Assembly: GCA_014706295.1 (NCBI GenBank)
Contig: JACSVZ010000002.1
Span: forward strand, 108,124,547-108,188,546
Direction: 5' to 3'
DNA: 64,000 nt
Origin: Lycocorax pyrrhopterus obiensis
Taxonomy: Eukaryota; Chordata; Aves; Passeriformes; Paradisaeidae
In this document: piece by piece, positions 11,501 through 21,015 of the stretch
How positions within the stretch are numbered: position 1 is the stretch's first letter
Layout: each line of letters begins with the position of its first letter
Translations under genes and position numbers: made by a program
Notes under the pieces: generated by a model
Told to the model about the DNA's origin: nothing
Database searches by the model: none
Seen by the model: only the letters and a program-made list of their open reading frames with translations

Positions 11501-12818
11501 CTTCTTATGTATTAGTAGGCTTTCCATATTAACAGACACTTAATAAAACACTCTCTCCTGAAAGACCTTGCACTAATTTTTAAGTTATTGAAATCACAAC
11601 ATCTTTTTACACTGTTCTGAAATATTTTAAGAATCAATGACACCTAATTTTTAAATAGTAATGCCAAGCTCAGTCTGCTGTCAGCACAAAGAACTATCGA
11701 GGAGTTAAACAAAAGTGGTAGTTATTCATGGACATCAAGACATAAGGAAACATCAGGTAAAAAAAAGCTGTGATGTCCTTTCACTTTACACAAAAAAAAC
11801 ACCTCAGGATTTTTTTTGGTTTTTCCTGCTTGACAGAAGAATTTTTTTTCTTTTTTATTTTTTTATTAGATGTATGAGTAAAGTTGCTTGCATTTTTTTG
11901 GGTTTTACTTTAATATCCTTGCAAAGGCAGGTACACAGTATCTGAAATAGTAACATTTTCATTAAAATGTACATATATAATTAATATTAAAATAATAAAT
12001 TCAGTTCTTCAACACTACCAAGTATTTTTCTTTCACAGGCTCAAACTGCCCTCTTTTTGTGAATGCAATGATAATAGGGAGAGAAGGGGGTAGGCAACAA
12101 AAGACAAATAACTTTCACTCATCTACTAGAAATTAAAAAAAAATAAAATGTGAGAGAGAACTCCCCTCCTATCCCCGGCAAAGGCCTTTCTGGAGCTGAT
12201 AATTATGTACAAATACAATAAATTGAAGGTAAAGGAAATCACTGTAAAGTGTTCCATGCACAACTAACTCTTTCAGAGGAGCTCAACACGGTGCGGCACA
12301 ATCCTTCCCACGGCAAAGGGACAACCAGGTGAGAGGCAAGAGGGGGAGATTTAAATAAAATGAACTGCGGTTATTTTTTCTATGAATAACCAGCAGCAAC
12401 ATCAGCGACCCGAGCGTGTGCCCATCGCGTAACCTCACGGCAGGCTCCAAAAGCCACCCGACCACCCGTCCCAACGCGAGCTGCGCATCCCACTGGATTC
12501 CTCCCCGCGCCGAAGCCCTCCGAGGTGCGTCCCGCGGCCGCGCAGCCTCCGCTCTGCCCTGCGCCCCTCGCAAGGGTCCCGCCGAGGAGAAATCCGACTT
12601 GGAGTCAAGAGCCAGAGAGAGATCACTCGCTCCGATGCGCTGCGCACCCGCGGTGTAGCAGGAGCGGCGCGGAGGAAAGGCGCGGCCAGGTGCGTGAGCG
12701 GCCAGCCCGCTTCGCTGCGCTCTCCTCGGTGCCCACCCACTGATCCCACTGATCCCACTCGTCCCACTCCCTCACTCACCAGGAGGCCGAGGACGAGGCG
12801 GGGGGCTGCGGGGGCCAT
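827..12818 (-). CDS. DSC2: Desmocollin gene, 5' half (exons 1-8, partial), DSC2-like
   Basis: Desmocollins are single-pass desmosomal cadherins that pair with desmogleins across the intercellular gap and bind plakoglobin and plakophilin inside the cell. Eight exons (12780-12818, 10270-10354, 7538-7740, 6944-7063, 5605-5760, 4526-4670, 3173-3339, 827-961) join into 1050 nt, 350 codons, with no stop and all-GT-AG introns. Visible in order are a signal peptide (about residues 1-21), a propeptide with LEDGSVYTT, the furin-type site RTKR followed by RW (residues 123-128), EC1 with a VDRE motif and the NDNAP linker, and EC2 with LDRE and a second NDNAP linker. EC3-EC5, the transmembrane segment and the tail lie left of position 1. 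FAT at residues 205-207 matches the EC1 adhesion tripeptide I recall for DSC2 (DSC1 has YAT), but [10 protein letters not shown] resembles DSC1, so the family is sure and the paralogue is not. Confidence 0.93.
962..3172 (-). other. Desmocollin intron 7
   Basis: 2.2 kb intron. It contains the CR1 fragment at 2558-3112; the rest is AT-rich with nothing I recognise. Confidence 0.85.
2558..3112 (-). mobile_element. CR1 LINE 3' fragment inside intron 7
   Basis: Read on the plus strand it begins with CATAGAATCATAGG and GGTTGGAAGGGAC, the reverse complement of the CR1 3' end, and runs on through the diagnostic 'gatgaggcatccacaac' and 'ctctggacctgct' segments to 'gatgcagccctgcaggtggg'. It is therefore a 5'-truncated copy in the same orientation as the host gene. 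The 5' end lies about 60 nt from exon 7. Confidence 0.93.
3173..3339 (-). CDS. DSC2: Desmocollin exon 7: cadherin repeat EC2, first part
   Basis: 167 nt complete codon 250 and encode residues to 305, ending in phase 0. The frame reads [18 protein letters not shown] and later [22 protein letters not shown] (260-264) and L-D-R-E (302-305) are the expected EC2 calcium ligands. Acceptor is TTCACAG|GTG, donor GAG|GTGATC. A CR1 fragment starts only about 60 nt downstream of the donor. Confidence 0.96.
3340..4525 (-). other. Desmocollin intron 6
   Basis: About 1.2 kb, AT-rich, no repeat or RNA gene recognised. Confidence 0.85.
4526..4670 (-). CDS. DSC2: Desmocollin exon 6: end of EC1, EC1-EC2 linker
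   Basis: 145 nt encode residues 202-249 plus one base (phase 1). [12 protein letters not shown] carries the FAT tripeptide at the classical cell-adhesion recognition position of desmocollins. [10 protein letters not shown] (225-234) is the calcium-binding linker between EC1 and EC2. The exon closes with VPENSRP and continues into Gly250. Acceptor TTCTTACAG|ATC, donor CCTG|GTAAGAG. Confidence 0.96.
4671..5604 (-). other. Desmocollin intron 5
   Basis: About 0.9 kb. It carries the (TA)n microsatellite at 5527-5573 next to the donor; otherwise nothing recognised. Confidence 0.85.
5527..5573. repeat. (TA)n microsatellite
   Basis: About 23 uninterrupted TA units, 31 to 77 nt downstream of the exon 5 donor on the minus strand. 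Pure dinucleotide tracts of this length are usually length-polymorphic and can extrude a hairpin. Confidence 0.97.
5605..5760 (-). CDS. DSC2: Desmocollin exon 5: cadherin repeat EC1, first part
   Basis: 156 nt encode residues 150-201 in phase 0. The frame reads [14 protein letters not shown], then [13 protein letters not shown] and [11 protein letters not shown]157-Y-T is an N-glycosylation sequon also found in human desmocollins. D193-R-E is the calcium-binding DRE of EC1. Acceptor is CTTATAG|GTC, donor CAG|GTACAG. A (TA)n tract begins about 31 nt into the following intron. Confidence 0.96.
5761..6943 (-). other. Desmocollin intron 4
   Basis: About 1.2 kb. It has a purine-rich patch on the plus strand at about 6147-6190; no repeat family recognised. 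Confidence 0.85.
6944..7063 (-). CDS. DSC2: Desmocollin exon 4: furin site and mature N-terminus
   Basis: 120 nt encode residues 110-149 in phase 0. The basic stretch KRTKRRW contains R-T-K-R (residues 123-126), a furin-type R-X-K-R site. Cleavage after Arg126 leaves a mature N-terminus RWGPIP, with Trp128 as the second mature residue. This is the Trp2 that swaps between cadherins on opposing cells. ENSLGPFP follows and is strongly conserved in desmocollins. Acceptor is TGACCCAG|ACA, donor CAG|GTACAT. A 156-codon open frame on the opposite strand (6804-7274) overlaps this exon and looks fortuitous. Confidence 0.95.
7064..7537 (-). other. Desmocollin intron 3
   Basis: A short intron of 474 nt. 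A pyrimidine-rich stretch (minus strand) precedes the exon 4 acceptor. Nothing else recognised. Confidence 0.85.
7538..7740 (-). CDS. DSC2: Desmocollin exon 3: propeptide
   Basis: 203 nt encode residues 42-109, ending in phase 0. The frame reads VDLKEC, then LEDGSVYTT and KKTFTILL, all hallmarks of the desmocollin pro-domain, which adopts a cadherin-like fold without adhesive residues and keeps the newly made protein inactive until it is cleaved. It ends in the charged run VEEEKK at the donor AAG|GTTAAG, which lacks the usual A/G at intron position +3 and is therefore weaker than its neighbours. Acceptor TTCTTACAG|TT is strong. Confidence 0.95.
7741..10269 (-). other. Desmocollin intron 2
   Basis: 2.5 kb of AT-rich sequence. 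I see no LINE fragment, RNA gene or extra exon here. The open frames present have no family features. Confidence 0.8.
10270..10354 (-). CDS. DSC2: Desmocollin exon 2: end of signal peptide, start of propeptide
   Basis: 85 nt encode residues 14-41 plus one base (phase 1). The translation begins [11 protein letters not shown] and ends ADTLVGR. A signal-peptidase cut after Ala21 is likely, leaving [12 protein letters not shown], which matches the conserved CK..hHVPS.L start of desmocollin propeptides. Acceptor is CTAG before GTGCTG; donor is AGAG|GTGAGA. Confidence 0.92.
10355..12779 (-). other. Desmocollin intron 1
   Basis: 2.4 kb intron that starts in the CpG island (donor at 12779) and becomes strongly AT-rich left of about 12250. 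First introns next to CpG islands often hold regulatory sites, but I cannot name one here. Confidence 0.8.
12780..12818 (-). CDS. DSC2: Desmocollin exon 1: start codon and signal-peptide N-terminus
   Basis: This exon encodes residues 1-13 ([13 protein letters not shown]) and ends in phase 0 at the donor CTG|GTGAGTGAG. The start ATG (12818 to 12816) has a strong Kozak context, ACCATGG. I chose it because a hydrophobic leader follows directly and continues across the junction into exon 2 (VLSLCCEA), giving a signal peptide of usual length. The frame stays open upstream to about 13601, but that is expected in GC-rich DNA and a leader buried behind 260 residues would not make sense. Confidence 0.88.
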
Positions 12819-13366
12819 GGTGCGCGGGGCTGCGCGGGAAGGGGGGAGCCGCGGCCGTCGGTGCTGCCACGGCGGGCGAGGGAGCGAGTGCGAAGTGGCC
12901 GCGGAGGTGGCGGCGTGACTCCGCGGGAGCCCGACTCTGCTGTCCCCTCCCGTCTGCCACAGGAGCCGGCCGGTGGGGAGGGTGGGACCGCGCGCGGCAG
13001 CGGCGACTTTAATTACTCCCCTTTTTTTTTTTTCGCCTTTTGGGTAATGCCCGTCCCGGGCACGGCGCTGGAACACCCCGCCCGCCCGCCGCCCACCTCC
13101 GCGGCGAGGCGCTGCCCGTCCCCTCCCCTCGCTACCCCGCCCCACCGCGGCGCCGGCTGCGCGCAGAGCGAAGGGGAGCCGCGCCCGGGACAGCTCTGCC
13201 CCCGCCCCGGCGTGCCGCTCCCGGGCGCGGCTCTCTCGCCTCCCCTCCCTTCTCCCTGCCCTTCCCCTGCGTTCCTTTTCCCTGAGGGCCGCGCTCCGCG
13301 GGGCGCAGGTTCCGCGCGGGCGGGTCCCGTCCCGTCCCTGCCCGTCGGGGCGGTGCCGGCCGGCGG

Positions 13367-13378
13367 CCGCCATGGCGG
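13367..13378. promoter_or_regulatory. 12-bp palindrome with YY1-like core
   Basis: CCGCCATGGCGG is a perfect palindrome in the CpG island and contains the GCCAT core of YY1 sites on both strands. It also forms the Kozak context of the small plus-strand ORF at 13372. Binding is an inference only. Confidence 0.3.
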
Positions 13379-13518
13379 GTCGAAGTGCCCCGCGACTGGA
13401 GCCAAAGTTTTGGGTTTTCGGCCGGGTGTCTTCTTGTTGGGACGATTGTGCTGATCTGTGTGAGGCCGAGCGTGCTCGCCTGTGGCTCCTGGGTTTCGGA
13501 GCGGCTTCAGGTGAATAA
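13372..13518 (+). other. Small ORF (48 codons) with ideal Kozak and internal splice donor; possible divergent first exon
   Basis: The ATG is in the context GCCGCCATGG. The frame runs MAGRSAPRLEPKFWVFGR and so on to a TAA at 13516. Just before the stop lies CAG|GTGAAT at 13508-13516, an acceptable splice donor that would remove the stop. The orientation is divergent from the desmocollin gene, about 550 bp from its start codon, within the same CpG island. I recognise no protein family. It may be a first exon of a divergent non-coding transcript, or chance in GC-rich DNA. Confidence 0.2.
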
Positions 13519-14080
13519 AAGCCGAAATAACAATAACAAACCGGGAGACGCGGGTTGCACACGCAGGAGGTGGGCTTCCCATGGCAACAGCCTGCATTCA
13601 AAAGACCTTTCAGCCTGAAGCAAGGAATGGTGTTTCAATTGCCGGCTACATTTTATTCCACTCTTTGCTTCAGAAACAATTATTTCTGAGTTGTAGCCAG
13701 TCCCGAAGCACGCCAAAAAGGAGATCGAGGAGACTGCAGTATTTGTTTACATTTGTGTACATTGCAATTCACACTTCAGGAGCAAAAATTCTGGAAAATA
13801 AACCTTCTGTTTCTTACCATTTCAAGCTAATAAGGAGGGGTCAGTTGCATCTTGACAGCATGAGACATTCACTGCTGGAGGTCACCAGTAGCGACTGTAG
13901 GTAGCAAGAAGGTATGGAGGGGTAAAACCATCGGGCAGTGGCAGTGGGACATTTGTGCGAGCATGAGAATGCTGGAATGCCTAAGAGCATGGCCGTGTCC
14001 CCCCTCTAGTCGTGTGGGCATCCACAGAGGTGTGTGACCAACTGGTTACATACAAGTGCATTCTGGGCGCAGGGCACTCT

Positions 14081-14118
14081 GATAACCTGTGGTAACCTGT
14101 GGTAACCTATGATAACAT
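14081..14118. repeat. Short tandem repeat, GATAACCTGTG-type unit
   Basis: GATAACC, then TGTGGTAACC twice, then TATGATAAC: about four degenerate copies of a 10-bp unit. It is too short to be a minisatellite of note. Confidence 0.8.
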
Positions 14119-14763
14119 TCACAGCTGTGTGCTGTAGTTCTCCATGGCATGTTGGTGTTGTAGGATGACTCTGCTGATGGTTGCACCATAAACATAACAA
14201 CATTGCACCGAATTCCACCATACCGACTCAGTGGGAGCAGAGGAAAAACGGCTGTAACACTTCTTTTTTTTTTTTGTTTGAACAGGTAAAGCCTGATTTG
14301 TCCTAAGAAGCAACCTCACATCCCTGGCTGTCCCACTTCAGGTGTTCAGATAAGCACAGAGTAAGAGCCCGCAGCCCACCGCAGCCCCCTGCAGCCGCAC
14401 CAGACCCTCCGCTTTGCCTTAGTGAGGTTTCCAGCCTGGTGGGAAGCACAGGGCCCAGTTTCTAACTATTTTAATTGATTATGCTCCATTCAAGCACTTG
14501 CGGACATAGAAAGGGAATGAATTGTCTGGACCTGCAATAATTTCCATCCAAACCTGATAACCCAGAATATTTACCTTGTGGTCAAAACTTCATTTTTGAG
14601 CTTTTTAATTCTTTGTTTAGTGTCAGTGTGGGACAAACCCACATCTGTCAGAATAGGTGCCTAGATTGGGTTGATCCAGACTGTCTATTCCAAAGCCCTA
14701 ATTAACAATCTTTAAATTCTGGCCTGGCTTCGTACCACTCGTGTTTTCTTCCTCCTACATCCT

Positions 14764-14867
14764 GTTCAGTATTTGCAGTAACACACTGGACCCCTGCACT
14801 GAAGGTGATGCTGCTGCTGTGGCTGAGAGAAGCAGGACTTCAAGGGAAGAGAGGGCAAATACTGAAC
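14764..14867. repeat. 13-bp inverted repeat with 78-bp spacer
   Basis: GTTCAGTATTTGC at 14764-14776 is the perfect reverse complement of GCAAATACTGAAC at 14855-14867. The spacer is GC-richer than the flanks and contains a GCTGCTGCTG run. It could fold as a long hairpin in RNA, or be chance. Confidence 0.6.
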
Positions 14868-17800
14868 GGAGAGATATAGGCAGGAATAACAATGAGATGG
14901 GATTGTGGCACCCTCAGCCCAAGGCTGCCAGGTTCTTGCTTTTCCTGGCTGTTGGCTTACAGCCACAGCTGGAGAAAGCTCACTGAGCTGGATACGCCAT
15001 CAGCGTTGACACAGCTTGGTTGGTCTCTTATGTGCTCCTATGCTACCATGAGTTTCTCCCAGAAAATCTTGGGTCTTCCTTAATGTCAGTTGCATCAAAG
15101 TTGCTCTGCTGTTCGAAAATCCTGTTGGAAATTCCACCTGAGTGAGTAAATGCCTTTTAGTCGCAGCACTTTTTGGAGTCATTCACGCCTTCCTCATCAC
15201 CAGGAAGCATTTGTACAGCAGAGAGGTATTTGACAATGGGCTGTCCTGCCCATCGGAAGAGTTACATTGTGTAACTGCAGTAAATCCCTGCCCTATATGC
15301 TGTGTGTCCGTGAGCTTATAGATGGATTTCAAGGCTTTTATTTGATCATGAAGAATCTCTCTCAGCTGGAGCTCTGAATTAAACTTCTTCCTTCACCTTG
15401 CTTTTGACCATAGGTGTGCATGGATATGCTTATATTTTAAGTTCCTGTGAGTGGATTGTTAGGTCTACAGCCAAGCAACAAGAATGTGAGGGGGAAAAGC
15501 ATCCCTTTGTTTCTTGCTATTTTGGGCACAGAGACCCTACAAATTTCCACAAGAGTCACATACTTGGAGGATGAATCCTCCAACAGTTTTAAGTAAAACT
15601 TTGACAGCACTGGTATGCATGATAGTTTTGGGGGAAAAGTTTTAACAAAAAAACTTACTTGTAATTTGATTATCTTGGAGTCCAGTTAGTATAAGGGATT
15701 ATTAAAGGGTGGGCTTGGTGAGCATATGAATACATATGAAATACTGGAGAAGAGTTAGCATGACTGTCACAGAGGGAAGTCACATCTCAAAAATTAACCA
15801 TAGTGTAAGACTGGACTCAATACACAGTTTACTAAGTTTCACCAGTTCAGTGCAGGAGTTCTGTCCAAAAGTTTGATAAAGCCTTTCACCAAAAAATACC
15901 TCAAATTAAAATTGCAGTAGGAGTAGAGGTTTTGCTGTGATCATAGGTGGTTTTAAATGGGGAAAAGAAGAATTATGGAAGTTGTGTTGTAGGGGAGGTT
16001 GGCAGCTGGACCTGACCATCTTTTCATAAAGGATGTGGGAAAGAAGATTAATAGTAACACAATAACGATGGACAATTATTCATATTCATGATAGCCATAT
16101 CTAGGGCTGGCTGCCCAAGGTAAAACAAAAATGTTACCATATTGAGTGAAAAAGTGCTAAATTGATAACTGACATTTTAAATTAATATAATAATGGAAAG
16201 ATTAACTAAAGTGATACAAATAGAATGGCACGCTGTAGCCTTGCTGCTGCCTTGCTGAGAATAGATTTTATATAGTTCTCTGCGAATATCTTGAGCTCAG
16301 TGACTAATGTCAATCAAAGGGAAATAAACCAGCAGTAATTCTTTTGAAAGAAACAACATAAACATCTTCGTGTTTGATGTTATATATTCTCTGTAACCAC
16401 AGTTACTTCCATATATTGAAAAGGGTATATTTGCATTTCTGTTAATCTATTTCATAAAAGGAGTAGTAGAAGCAAAAACAATACCAAAAAAAGCAACAGG
16501 AGAAGATTGTAGCTATGAAGACCAAGTGGAACGGATTCTTGATCTTGGAAAAAAGAGGGAGTATGTTAGAGGTATACACAATTGGTGACAATACAGAGAA
16601 GATGAGCTGGGAAGGACTGCATACTTTCTCATAATCTAAATATCAGAATAATTAGATATTGGGTACTAAAAGCAGTTTCACCTTTGGTTCAGAAAGTTCT
16701 AAAATACAAATGGTTGGAAGCTAGAAGAGATTATATGTATTTTTATAGGTAGAAGAGATCATTCAATAATTTATGATTTCTACTCTATTTCTGTAAAAAT
16801 CAGCTACTTTCTACTGCTGAGGTAGCAAACTATTGAGATAGAATGGCAAACCAGTCCTTACTGCTTCCTTTGGAAGTTCGGAGTATTTTTCTCTCTGGCT
16901 ATGCTCAGTTTCTCACTACACATGAAGCAACATAACACCAACAAAGGGTTTGGAAAACATGGAAGCCACTTTTCCCTGAACAGCGGGATGGCGCAACCTT
17001 TGCTAGTCGAGCAACCAAGAACCTGCAGCCCGATGTTTATGTTGGAAGCATCCTTGGATGTGAAATTTGCTTCCTTGGTAGGCCACCACAGAAGACAGAG
17101 GCACAGCATATATTTTGGTCAGGGGTTTCTGTTACTGTGCATTGTTAATAAAATGTGCAAAATGTGCCTAATTTAGGTCAGGCATACTAATTACCTTAGG
17201 AGTGCCTGAACAATAAGCAACAATGACCCTTACTGAGAAACTAATTAGCTTTGAAAATTTGGCTTTCTTAATCATCAAAGAAGATGGGTTAAAGCTCATC
17301 TTTAATTTAGAGAATAATTATTATCAGTGGTCTGAAGCTTTCCACATTACTCATTCCCACAGGAGGGTTGGATTGAATTAGGCACCGGAGCCTATAGCCT
17401 CACACTTTTGCCCTTCTCGTTTTCTCATATTAAGATGCAAGCATACTCTGAAATTTAAGATCTAATCTCCAATTTTTAAACTGTTTTCATTTAAATGTTC
17501 ATCCAAATTTTAATTTATATCAGTTTTACATCACAGAGTAATAAAATTCACCTTCTGTACTTAAGCTAGCTTTTCGTGTTTGCACTTAGTAATTCTCATT
17601 ATTATTCTTTTATGAAAACCACTATTTGCCTGGTAAAAGGTGTACTTTTCATGATATGAGTATACCTGTTGTCACAGCAGATCTTGATTTTCATGTGCTT
17701 TTTTCAAAGGGGAAATAATCAGGTATTTCATTGTGCAATTTCAAACAAATGCTAGGTAATTTCTTTCTTTGCTATTTAAGTATATATACTTCCAGATTTT

Positions 17801-20800
17801 TATATAAAAAAATCTTTTAGGAATTTAAACACTTTATTAAGTAGTTCTTGTTTTAATAAAATAATTTTAAATACAGATTACGTATGTTTAAATTAAATTG
17901 AAATAGTTTATTTTAAAGTACATGGGCATTTTTAACACTTTGATAAAAAACTGTCTCTTCAGGTAAAAAGCCAGGAAAATAGTGACTGCTATATCAGTTT
18001 ATTTGGAGGTGAGGATCCAGAATTTTCTACCTCTAAGTGACAGGGGAGGAAATACTGTAGTTGGGGGTTTTTGCCATGTTCAGGCCAAAACCAAGAGCAA
18101 AAGGAAGCAAAAAGCTCACGTTAAAAGTAGTTTTTTCAAAACTAGTTTAAAATCTTTGTCCAAACCAAAAGAATTTAAAAGGAAGTGGTTGATGGTGAAG
18201 TGTCATAAGCTTAACTAATGCAAAAATTGAGTAGTAGGAGGCAAAATATGTCTTGTAAGTAGGAAAGTAGTGCAGCTTTTTTTCTGTGTTTAGCAAGTGT
18301 TTAACTAACGGATCTTCCTTATTACCAAAATATAAGTGATTGTTTTCTGCAAGTGTACACACTTGGTCCTGAGTTACAGGAAAAAGCATGAACAGCTTTC
18401 AGTGCAGAAAACCCTCACAGTAAAGGTACTTTTGTTTCTCAGAAAACCGCAAGTCATTACTCAGGGGCATTTGAAAAGCAAGTGGAATCTCAAAACCTAT
18501 TAGAAAAGGAAGAGGGGGGATGCAAAATCGAAAACAGAATCGTGCCACCGGGTAAATGCAGGAATTTACGCTGTGAAAATACTGCATGCTGGTCCAGGCA
18601 TCTCAGAAAGCACCTACAGGAGGCAGAGAAGCTATTAAGAAAGGAAATAAAAAGTGGTTTTCATATAATGAAACTAAATCCAGAATCAACAATGGGAGGC
18701 CGTGGGTGGTAGGTCAGATAGGTGAGGAAAAGGACTGTGGCAGGGATTTGCAATGTAACAAATGGCGTATGGACAATAATGGGGAATATTTAGTCACAAT
18801 TTCTTGTAAACTGAGAATTTAAAAGTTATCAGGGGAAATGCTGAGGCAATAAGATAAAAACAAGTAAAAGCAGCCATGTTTATTTTTACAGTAAATAATC
18901 AAATAGTGCACCTTAGTACTGTCATGTTATGGAGAAAAGAAGCATAAATATGTCAGAAAAAGGATCAGAAAAAAATAACACAAGGCATGCTCATCAGTGA
19001 TTGCTAGAGACACAATCCTGACTGCTTGACTTTGGAAATCCCTAAACACTGATTGGCAGAGCTGGAGAGCATACTGGGAAAAGACAATGCACACATGCTT
19101 TGTTTCTTATACTTCCCACCTAAACATAAATTTCTGTTTGCTGTGAGAAATAGTATGAATGTAATGGACCTTCAAAAGGTTGTGGTAAAGCAGGTTAATT
19201 TTATTTTTCTCTCGTAGTGTCTGTCTGTTGTATTTTCCTGGAGATGTAGCAGACGTGAAGGCATTAAGTGTTATGAGAAAAATGTTTTCGTGCTTCTTAA
19301 AAAACACATTTGGTACATTTAAAGTTTTGAATTAGTTCTATATCATGCTTTCATCTCTATTTTCCTAGTTACATATGTACAGATGAAAAACAGAATGACA
19401 GCAACTTGTCAAATACTTTGAAACCGGATGTATTTGTTCTGCACAGTTTTATTTTGTCTTACATCAAAGATGCATAATAAAATTGCATAGGAGGGGCTGA
19501 TACAGGAGTTGCTTGAGTGTTACTCATCATACCTTTTTTCATGTACTATCTTTACTAATCCTATGACTCCTTTTTACTCACAACAAGTGTGAAAACTGAA
19601 ACTTCCTGTAGTCATATTCCTTACATGTAAGAGAAAAATTGTAGAGAGAAAGAACTCAGAGATGTTATTTTTAAAAAAGCCAAGAGCACTCCCTAACACA
19701 TATTATAATCTGCAAAACAGAGTTGGAGATGTGCTGGAAGACTCTTAGAAACTATGAGAGAAATACATGATACATGGATTTCCTAGACATGGTTTTGACA
19801 AAAAAGTGCTAAGCTACAGTGTTAAATATACCATGATAGCAGCTTAGGTGTTCTTGGAGACACCACCAGACACATTTCTTTACTAAGAAGAAAAATATAA
19901 CTGCCATATTACATTTACTTTAAAAGCCATGAATCTTCATGAATTCAAGAGTGGGGGCTGACCAGAGATAAAAGTAGTTTGAGACAGTGTTCTTGGAACC
20001 AGCAAGCACAGACAGGTTCAAAACTCCCACAATAGGTTCAAGTGCAGGGTAGACAAAGATTGGTAATAATTAAAGCTTCCAAATTTTGAGGCAATAAAGC
20101 AACTAAGAGGCACTCATGGACTAAGATGAAAATGACACATGGAGTCATATGAAGAGAAAATTTCAGTAGTCTGGGCTTGAGTTTTAAGTAGAAGAATGTA
20201 GAAAATAAAGAGCTATGGACCTGCCTGGACCACTAAACACCTCAAACAGGATGTAGTAGGTGATCAGGGCATTTACTGAAATGAGACTATCTATCAGTGA
20301 GTAGGTCAGAAAGTACAAAAATAGAGTCAAAAGGGCAAAATATCTGAGCTAAATCCTTCAAAGAAACAAAACGAAATTATAAGAAGGTTTCTAACCACAG
20401 TACTATAGAAATAAAATGAAGGGGACAAGTAGGGTCGTATCCTGAGAATCAGGCAGAGATTAGGGGACATTGAATGTCACACATCTTAATACTTTGTCCC
20501 AGTTTTAATAGAAGAAGTTATATATATATATGACTAAGAAAAAATTATCCAACAAGAATAGAAAATGGAAATTATAACATCCATGATGAATTCAAAAATA
20601 AGCAGGTATTGTGTGAAATCTGAACAGCCTGGATAATGTCCAGTAACAGTTATTTTAAAAGAAGCTGCAATTTTGGTCATGGTACTTTGTTGCTTCCCAT
20701 TAGAAAATAGTAAGTGTGATACATGTATCTGATAAGGTAAAGTGGAACATGCAAAAGAATCCCTCATTTATCCTTAATAAAATATGCAGGTTTTGTATGG

Positions 20801-20989
20801 AAGAGTAACCAAGAACGTGGAGTTTAAATAAGATAAAGTCAATAAGATTTTGGCAAAAGTAGATTGTGTCATGTTATAGTACATCTTTCTTTTATATCCT
20901 TCAGGTGGGATCAATGAAGTCAATTTAATAATCTATGTTTAAGTTAAGCAGTGACTCAAAGGAATTAAAATTGATATCAAAGGAAAGTA

Positions 20990-21015
20990 AATGAAAGTGG
21001 AAATGAAAGTGGAAA
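20990..21015 (+). repeat. Tandem GAAAGTGGAAAT repeat
   Basis: Two adjacent copies of a 12-bp unit, AATGAAAGTGGA. The GAAA spacing is reminiscent of interferon-response elements but does not match the GAAANNGAAA consensus. Confidence 0.5.

Larger units (their letters stand above)
12390..13570. promoter_or_regulatory. CpG island, presumed desmocollin promoter
   Basis: CpG dinucleotides become dense at about 12400 and thin out after about 13560, in sharp contrast to the AT-rich flanks. The island covers exon 1, the 5' UTR and upstream DNA. GC boxes are visible, for example the cccgcccgcccgccgccc run at 13077-13094 and cccgccccac near 13136. A TA-rich motif, TAATTAAAG on the minus strand near 13008-13016, is the only TATA-like element, so a CpG-type promoter with dispersed starts is more likely. 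The exact transcription start cannot be read from sequence. Confidence 0.85.

Noticed and set aside
12861..13454. 197-codon plus-strand frame in the CpG island
   Set aside because: Same compositional cause; low-complexity P/R/A/G content and overlap with the promoter.
12435..13601. 388-codon minus-strand open frame across the CpG island, in frame with desmocollin exon 1
   Set aside because: Stop codons are rare in such GC-rich DNA. The signal peptide begins exactly at the ATG at 12818, and a 260-residue extension rich in R, G and A has no family counterpart.
20990..21015. Interferon-response-like element
   Set aside because: GAAA spacing does not fit the consensus, and the site is 8 kb from the nearest promoter.
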